Assembly: GCF_020882245.1 (NCBI RefSeq) | Contig: NC_083599.1 | Location: 5,518,001-5,582,000, forward strand | Length of the DNA stretch: 64,000 nucleotides | Direction: 5' to 3' | DNA from: Rhopalosiphum padi | Taxonomy: Eukaryota > Arthropoda > Insecta > Hemiptera > Aphididae | Shown: positions 58,555-64,000 of the stretch, piece after piece | Layout: every line of letters starts with the position of its first letter | Numbering within the stretch: position 1 is the first letter of the stretch | Translations under genes and position numbers: made by a program | The notes under the pieces: generated by a model | Told to the model about the DNA's origin: nothing | Database searches by the model: none | What the model saw: the letters and a program-made list of their open reading frames with translations, nothing else

Positions 58555-60465
58555 GAAAAACTGTCAGAAAAGAAGGTTTTAGAGGAATACATAACTCAAC
58601 AAGAATTACAAAAATCCAACAGTAATGCAGATGAAGATGGAGAACGGATATGGGACAGAATCAAGACGGCGGTAGTCAATAGTGCTAATAATTGCCTAGG
58701 AATAAGAAAACAAGAAAAAAGAAAAGAATGGTTTAATGATAGGTACAAGGAAGCAATAGACAGAAGAAACCGCATACGAGAAAAAACTATCAAGGACCCA
58801 AGTGACATAAATATGGAAAGATATAAAAATACTAAAAAAGTAACCAATAAAGTACTAAGATGTGAAAAAAGATTAGTGGAAAAAAGAAAGATTGAGGAAA
58901 TTGAAGAAAATAAAAATAACTCCAGAAGATTCTTTAGCAAAACTGCCAACATTAAACAGGGATATAAACCGCAGACTAGGATCCTAAGGAATGAACTAGG
59001 TGAGTTAGTAACAAAAGAAGAATCTGTAGTAGAAGAATTTAAAAAACATTTCGAAAGATTACTAAATAAAACACCACCAATACCAACACATGAAGATATA
59101 CCTATGCAATATAGTACAGCGGAACCATATATTAAAACTCCAACAAAACAGGAAATCTATAACATCATAAAAGAACTTAAAAACAACAAATTACCTGGAG
59201 AAAACAACATAGTTGCGGAATTATTAAAAAATGGAGGAAATGCGATTAAAGATGAAATTTGGAAAATGATTAAGGAAATTTGGGAAACCGAAGTAATGCC
59301 AGGAGATTGGAACACGGCAATACTATGCCCAATATTTAAAAAAGGAGACACTTTAGACCCAAAAAATTACAGAAGAATCTCATTATTGGATACTTGTTAC
59401 AAGATATTGTCAACGCTCCTTTTGGAAAGAATAACGCCATATGCAGAGGGTATCATCGGAAGATACCAGTGTGGCTTTATAAAGGGGAAATCCACTATCG
59501 ACCACATTTTTACCTTAAGCCTTTGAGGTTAATTCTGGATTACGACAGGGAGATGCCCTATCCCCAACATTGTTCAATCTGGGACTAGAAAAAGTTATTA
59601 GAGAAGCTTATGAAGACAGAAGAATGGAAGTTATTGGTGAAGAAACTATCTTAGCATATGCTGATGATATAGTTCTTTTAGGGAATACGCGAGAAGAAAT
59701 TTGCCACTCACTCTCTAAACTAATAGAAGCCAGCAAAAACACGGGTTTATGTATCAACGAAGAAAAAACTAAACTTATGATACTATCCAGAAGAAACGTA
59801 GATCAATCAAACCTGAAAGTGGGATGTATGAATTTCGAAAAGGTGGATAATTTCAAATACTTGGGTGTTAATATAAACAACAGCAACAACATGCATAAGG
59901 AGATAAAGGAAAGAATATTAAATGGAAATAGGTGTTACTTCAGCATAAACAAACTATTGAGATCAAAACTGCTATCAAGAAAGTCTAAAACCACTTTGTA
60001 CACAAGCTACCTTAGACCAGTAGTAACCTATGGATGTGAGACCTGGTCCACAACAAAAGATGATAATAAAAAACTTGCTATATGGGAAAGAAAAATACTA
60101 AAAAATATATATGGACCAGTGTACAACGACAACCTAGGAATATATGAAAAAAGACACAATGAAGAACTGTATAACCTGTATGGAAAACCAAATATACTCA
60201 CATATATAAGATGTAAACGCCTAGAGTGGTTAGGACATGTATGGAGAGCGGATGGAGATTTATTAAAGAATGTTCTGATACGAAAAATAAATAAAAAACG
60301 TCCACTTGGAAGACCAAGAACAAGATGGAAAGACACAGCAGAAAAGGATATGAGACTAATAGATGAGGATGCAACGTTAGACTGGACTTTGAACAGAGAA
60401 AAATGGAGAGGCTTACTAGTGGCAGCGCAGGTCCTCAATGGACCGTTAAGCTGTTGATGATGATG
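58555..60465 (+). mobile_element. 5'-truncated RTE-like non-LTR retrotransposon in the SET intron
   Basis: Direct repeats AACATAGTAAGACA (14 bp) flank the insert at 58541-58554 and 60466-60479. The 3' end is a short (TGA)n run (TTGATGATGATG) rather than poly(A), typical of RTE/BovB-type elements. Only the linker, reverse transcriptase and C-terminal parts are present. It lies in the first intron of the SET gene in the same orientation. Confidence 0.9.
58813..60457 (+). pseudogene. Reverse transcriptase of the RTE-like element, internally deleted
   Basis: The first part (58813-59526) has a basic linker and RT fingers/palm: NIIKELKNNKLPGENNIVAE, TAILCPIFKKGDTLDPKNYR, RISLLDTCYKILSTLLLERI, YQCGFIKGKSTIDHIFTL. 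It stops at 59524-59526. The reading resumes with LRQGDALSPTLFNLGLEKVI and YADDIVLLG (catalytic AspAsp) in the frame ending at 60457. The region between the first catalytic Asp and the GLRQGD motif is missing, so an internal deletion of roughly 80-100 codons removed motif A. The C-terminus includes LRPVVTYGCETWSTT and RLEWLGHVWRA plus RPRTRWKD, typical of this clade. Confidence 0.88.
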
Positions 60466-61751
60466 AACATAGTAAGACATGCATAATATATAGGTAATAT
60501 ATACTTACCTAATATTATTGAATAACCGGGACTTAATATTTATTATCACTTTTATTTTAACTTAGGTGCAATGGTGATTGCTACGGAAACAATCAACAAA
60601 GGCACATACATAATATACCCATTAAGTGGACAACTCTATCCAGTAACTCAAAATTTTATAAAACCTGGCGTTAACGATTTCTCCATAGTGACGTCTTACG
60701 TTAACCGAAGGGATTACATGTTCCTAGGTCCCATCAGCTTCATCAACCATGATTGCAAGCCAAACGTCGAATGGCACAGCAGATCAAAAACCGAAACATG
60801 TGTCAAAGTAATATCGAATGTCCACAAAGGCCAAGAGCTGAATGCCTTTTATGGTCACCATTACTTTGGCATAAACAACTCCGAATGCCTTTGTCGGACA
60901 TGTGAACTTAATGAACGTGGTTCGTTCTCAAAAAAGACATGTAAGAATGGTGTTTTGACTATTTCGTTTATATGTATTTTTTTTCCAATTTTGTCCCATT
61001 ATTAATTACTTATATGGTAAATTAAAATTATGTTTATGTTCATATAATAGTATTATTACCTATACAGCCATTATATATTCCATACATATATTTAATGTTA
61101 TAAATATATATAACACGTCATATACTATAACATATTGCTTTTTTAACGTTTCCACACATCATGTTAATTTCAAATTATATAACTTCTGGCTTTGTTTTAA
61201 ATACTTTGATAACTTTAATACATACATTATCACTTTCAGCGTCGACAAGCCATGGAAAACGAAAACAAGAGACTAATGATGATAATGATGTTGATGATGA
61301 TGATGATGAAGACGATGATGATGTTGATAATGATGATGACGATGATGATGATAATTCAGATGCTAATAAACCTTACAAATGTGACATTTGTCAAAAAAAA
61401 TTCAAATTTAGATCATGGTTTAATTATCATAAAACGACACATGATGGCATTGGACAATTCCAATGCCAATACTGTCCGGAAATATTATTTAAAGCGACAT
61501 TTCATAACACATTTTGGTGGAAAAAACTTCGATTGTGAAGAGTGTGGACAATCGTTTTCATTGAAGTTCAATTTAAAACATCACATTGACACACAACACA
61601 ATGAAAATGCAAAAAAAGTGATTTGTCGGAAATGTGGTACATATCTAAGTGATAGTAGACAATTGAAATACCATGATCCATGACAATAGGACACACACCG
61701 GAAAAATGCCATACATTTGTCACTGTAAGATAGCCTTTCATGCACCATATA

Positions 61752-62066
61752 TCAGAAACTGTGCGTAGAATTATGCAAAAGATTTTCTCAGACAAATTTC
61801 TTTACAATTATTCGTTCATTGGGTTTAAGGGAAAATCTAAATTATCCAATTTACAAAGCTGTACTATAATATTTGGTAAATACTTTAAAAAAAATTTCTA
61901 AGACTATTATTTACTTAAATTAAATATTTTTATATTTATTGTTTGTTATTATTTAGAAGCAGTTCATAAAATGAAAAAATTTCATGATATCCCCTTCAAA
62001 GATATTGAAAAACCTATTAAATTGTGGATGGCTCAAGCATCAGAACGTATTAAAAAAAAAAAATGA
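61752..62066 (+). pseudogene. DUF4806 C-terminal exons, second copy
   Basis: The exon piece 61752-61876 has SETVRRIMQKIFSDKFLYNY and LSNLQSCTIIF, matching STVRIIMRQLF...YTLATCTVIF in exon 7 of the 45142-48060 gene. The intron follows at the identical position and phase (TTT G/GT). The last exon, 61957-62066, has VHKMKKFHDIPFKDIEKPIK and ends in polylysine. Upstream DUF4806 exons and the N-terminal domain are absent, and the fragment is joined directly to a decayed C2H2 finger. Confidence 0.85.
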
Positions 62067-63040
62067 AAAAAATTCAAAGGACATAATAAGTGTATTATAA
62101 ATATATAATTAATATCATATATGTCTTACAAATTACGAATTATTTTACATTAAAGTAAAATAAATTTTTTATTTTTATTTTTAAACTATATATGATTATA
62201 TTTAGCTAGGAAAGCCATATATATTTTTAACTTTTGTATACATTTTTAAAAATTTTTATTATTAACTGATTAGTTATAGCTAAAAGAAACTCATATTTAT
62301 ATTTTTAATAATATATACAACTTCTATGATTATGATACAGCTATAAAAGCCATGTATAATATTTGTATACTATTATATATTTTTTATTTTAAAAATGCTG
62401 AAGTAAACAGCCTTATTAAACTATTATTAATTATAATAGTTACATGGTATATTATATTATGTTTGTAAATTATATGTTCTTATTTTATATTTATTTACAC
62501 TGTTTGTAATTGGATTTTAATAAATATTATTTCAAAACTATTAGACAGTTTTTTCAATTCTCATTCCTGTTTACTAAAAAAATATAAAGCAAATTGTAAG
62601 GATCATTTATAAATAAATAAAATATAATATTATATATAACATCTTCACAATATTGGAATTGGTTGTTTTTACAATATAGAAGGATAATATTATCATAATT
62701 ACCTTCTTATAATATTACTACAACATTAATCTGAATATTTTTACAATCACCATCAATAACATAATAAAAACACTTAAAAACAATATTATGAAAATTATTA
62801 ACATGTAATGTTCTTGCAACAATCAAAAACAATATTCTCACAAGAAATACATAAATATTTTCTATATATTTTAAAAGATTATTGTGGAAATATTTGATCC
62901 TCTGCCAAATAGTGATCTAATAATATTGTGACAATAATCAAAAATATTCTAGCAACTTTCTACGAATATACATAAAATGTTTAAATTTAAGCATGAATAT
63001 TGTTTAAATATTGTTAAAATATAATTTTGCTGTGTGGGGG
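62067..63040. other. AT-rich region with repeated AATATT motifs
   Basis: No ORF. From ~62640 to 63020 variants of ACAATATTAT, AATATTCTAGCAAC and AATATTGTTAAAAT recur, similar in style to the subterminal region at 39790-40735. The segment ends in TTTTGCTGTGTGGGG at ~63028-63042, a 9/11 match to the right inverted repeat TGCTATCTGGG. GC-rich retrotransposon DNA begins immediately after. Confidence 0.45.
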
Positions 63041-63084
63041 GCTGTGTTGCCAATGACGGCAATTCTTCCACTTCCTCTGTTAGT

Positions 63085-64000
63085 CCTGACATTAGCAGCA
63101 TATTGTACGGCGGGTAAAGGTACCAAGGACCTCTGCGTACTGGTGACGCTAGGCGTTAAAAACGCTTTTAACTCGCTCCGCTGGCCGGTCATTGACGAGG
63201 CCCTGCGGAAGAAGAATGTCCCAGAATACCTCGTCGAGATGTTCCGTTCCTGGCTCACGGACAGGGAGCTCCTAACCGGTGATGAGATGACTTTACGGCC
63301 GGTCACGTGCGGGGTGCCGCAGGGGTCGGTCTTGGGCCCGGCGCTGTGAAACGTCACGTACGACTCGCTCCTGTAAATGAACGTCCCGAGAGGGGTTCAT
63401 CTAGTCAAGTTCGCTGACGATCTCGCCGTGGTCGGAGTGGCCAAAACTGGTCAGCTCCTGGAAGATGCCGTCAATCAGTGGAAGAGGCGCCTACTGGCTT
63501 CCGTAGTGGAGAGCCAGCTCCTCTACGCCACTCCCATCTGGTCAGCTGCTGTCTCGGCGTCCGCCAGAGCTACCGGAGGGCTGATACAACCCCAAAGGAT
63601 TATAGCCCTTGGGTGATAAGGGCGTATCTGACGGTGTCAGACGAGGCTGCCCTCGTACTAGCCTACATGCCGCCAGCGGACCTGATCGCCCAAGAAAGGT
63701 TGAGGTTGAGAAGGCGTCGTACAGCCTCCACTTTCAGGAGCCCCGCCGACGTGTTTGGACGCGATGAAGGTGATGGAGAGAGAGGCGACTCTAGTGCTGT
63801 GGCAGCAACGGTATGCCTTCTCACCCAAGGGCCAGTGGACGTCAGGAGTTGGGTGCGCAGACTTCTTCCGAGGATACTGCTGACGTTCCGGATAACTCAG
63901 GCGCTTTCCGGCCTCGGCTGTTTCCAGTACTACCTGCATCGAATGAGAAGGGCCATCAACCCGCTATGCGTGCAGTGCGGGAGCGCCGTGGACACGGCGG
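63085..64000 (+). pseudogene. R1/TRAS-like ORF2 (reverse transcriptase), broken and partial
   Basis: GC-rich DNA with VTLGVKNAFNSLRWPVIDEA (motif A region, with Gly where Asp is expected before VKNAF), FRSWLTDRELL and VTCGVPQGSVLGPAL. TGA follows where a Trp codon would fit, TAA lies at 63374, then comes VHLVKFADDLAVV (catalytic AspAsp). An apparent deletion near 63484 joins NQW to KRRLLASVVESQLLYATPIW. A frameshift near 63612 leads to RAYLTVSDEAALVLAYMPPA, and further frame changes include LWQQRYAF. The C-terminal ALSGLGCFQYYLHRMRRAIN and LCVQCGS form the start of the CCHC region typical of R1-clade ORF2. It runs off the window and cannot be functional. Confidence 0.9.

Larger units (their letters stand above)
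58209..62066 (+). pseudogene. Chimeric SET (Suv4-20-like) / C2H2 zinc-finger / DUF4806-tail gene
   Basis: Exons: 58209-58431, 60566-60941, 61240-61876, 61957-62066, with GT-AG introns; the first two junctions are phase 1 and in frame. Exon 1 has VTDDHFLENVLEKYIQITTH, the Suv4-20 pre-SET pattern. Exon 2 carries the SET core (NDFSIVTSYVNR, GPISFINHDCKPNVEW) and post-SET cysteines (SECLCRTCELNER). NHDC and the FYGHHYFG tyrosine match H4K20 methyltransferases (KMT5B/C type). Exon 3 opens with an Asp-rich tract and then C2H2 fingers (YKCDICQKKF, FDCEECGQSFSLKFNLKHHI, VICRKCGTYLSDSRQL) with frameshifts near 61485 and 61680. It then switches to a DUF4806 C-terminus. Earlier exons were not found. The SET part looks sound while the finger part is broken, so expression of a shorter product is possible. 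Confidence 0.72.

Noticed and set aside
60028..60480. Minus-strand 150-codon ORF
   Set aside because: Antisense shadow of the RTE-like reverse transcriptase.

Overview
This is eukaryotic, almost certainly arthropod and probably insect, DNA. The evidence is short (CCTAA)n/(TTAGG)n telomere-type blocks, a long satellite, spliced genes with GT-AG introns and AT-rich intergenic sequence packed with nested transposons. The mix of Polinton, hAT, R1/TRAS-like and RTE-like elements with DUF4806 and BIR genes would suit an aphid or relative, but that is inference. No bacterial, CRISPR, rRNA or convincing tRNA features were seen.

Layout. (1) 1-2197: GC-rich left edge with the open 5' part of an R1/TRAS/SART-type gag on the minus strand, a GC-rich leader, and two telomere-repeat blocks, the second running straight into the satellite. 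(2) 2198-26955: about 76 direct copies of a ~326-327 bp satellite with multi-monomer higher-order blocks; 26956-27334 is the same satellite inverted. (3) ~27335-38410: a decayed Polinton/Maverick (associated protein, integrase, protein-primed type B DNA polymerase, small coiled-coil proteins). One hAT with an intact-looking 602-aa transposase sits in its integrase and a second hAT (35916-37426, perfect 8-bp target duplication) sits further in. (4) 39779-49070: a candidate 9.3-kb DNA transposon with 11-bp terminal inverted repeats, carrying a CACTA/Tnp2-like transposase (698 aa) and an eight-exon gene for a 440-aa DUF4806 protein; a hAT MITE sits in the likely 5'-UTR intron. (5) 49143-52859: a small four-exon gene, an unrecognised 150-aa ORF, a 989-bp hAT remnant with complete ends, and a single-BIR (IAP-like) ORF. 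(6) 52860-57568: AT-rich, with short repeats and MITEs. (7) 57569-62066: a mariner-like transposase tail, then a chimeric gene with a Suv4-20-like SET domain, acidic tract and C2H2 fingers joined to a truncated DUF4806 tail; an RTE-like retrotransposon sits in its intron. (8) 63085-64000: a GC-rich, broken R1/TRAS-like ORF2 that runs off the window.

How they fit together: most of the coding capacity is mobile. The intact-looking genes are the hAT transposase, the CACTA-like transposase, the DUF4806 gene and possibly the BIR and small four-exon genes. The most interesting signal is the pairing of a CACTA-like transposase with DUF4806 between inverted repeats, plus a second DUF4806 C-terminus, with the same intron position and phase, fused to a SET/zinc-finger gene 14 kb away. 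This is compatible with capture of a chromatin-modifier gene by such elements. The alternative is simple TE-driven rearrangement in a subtelomeric region.
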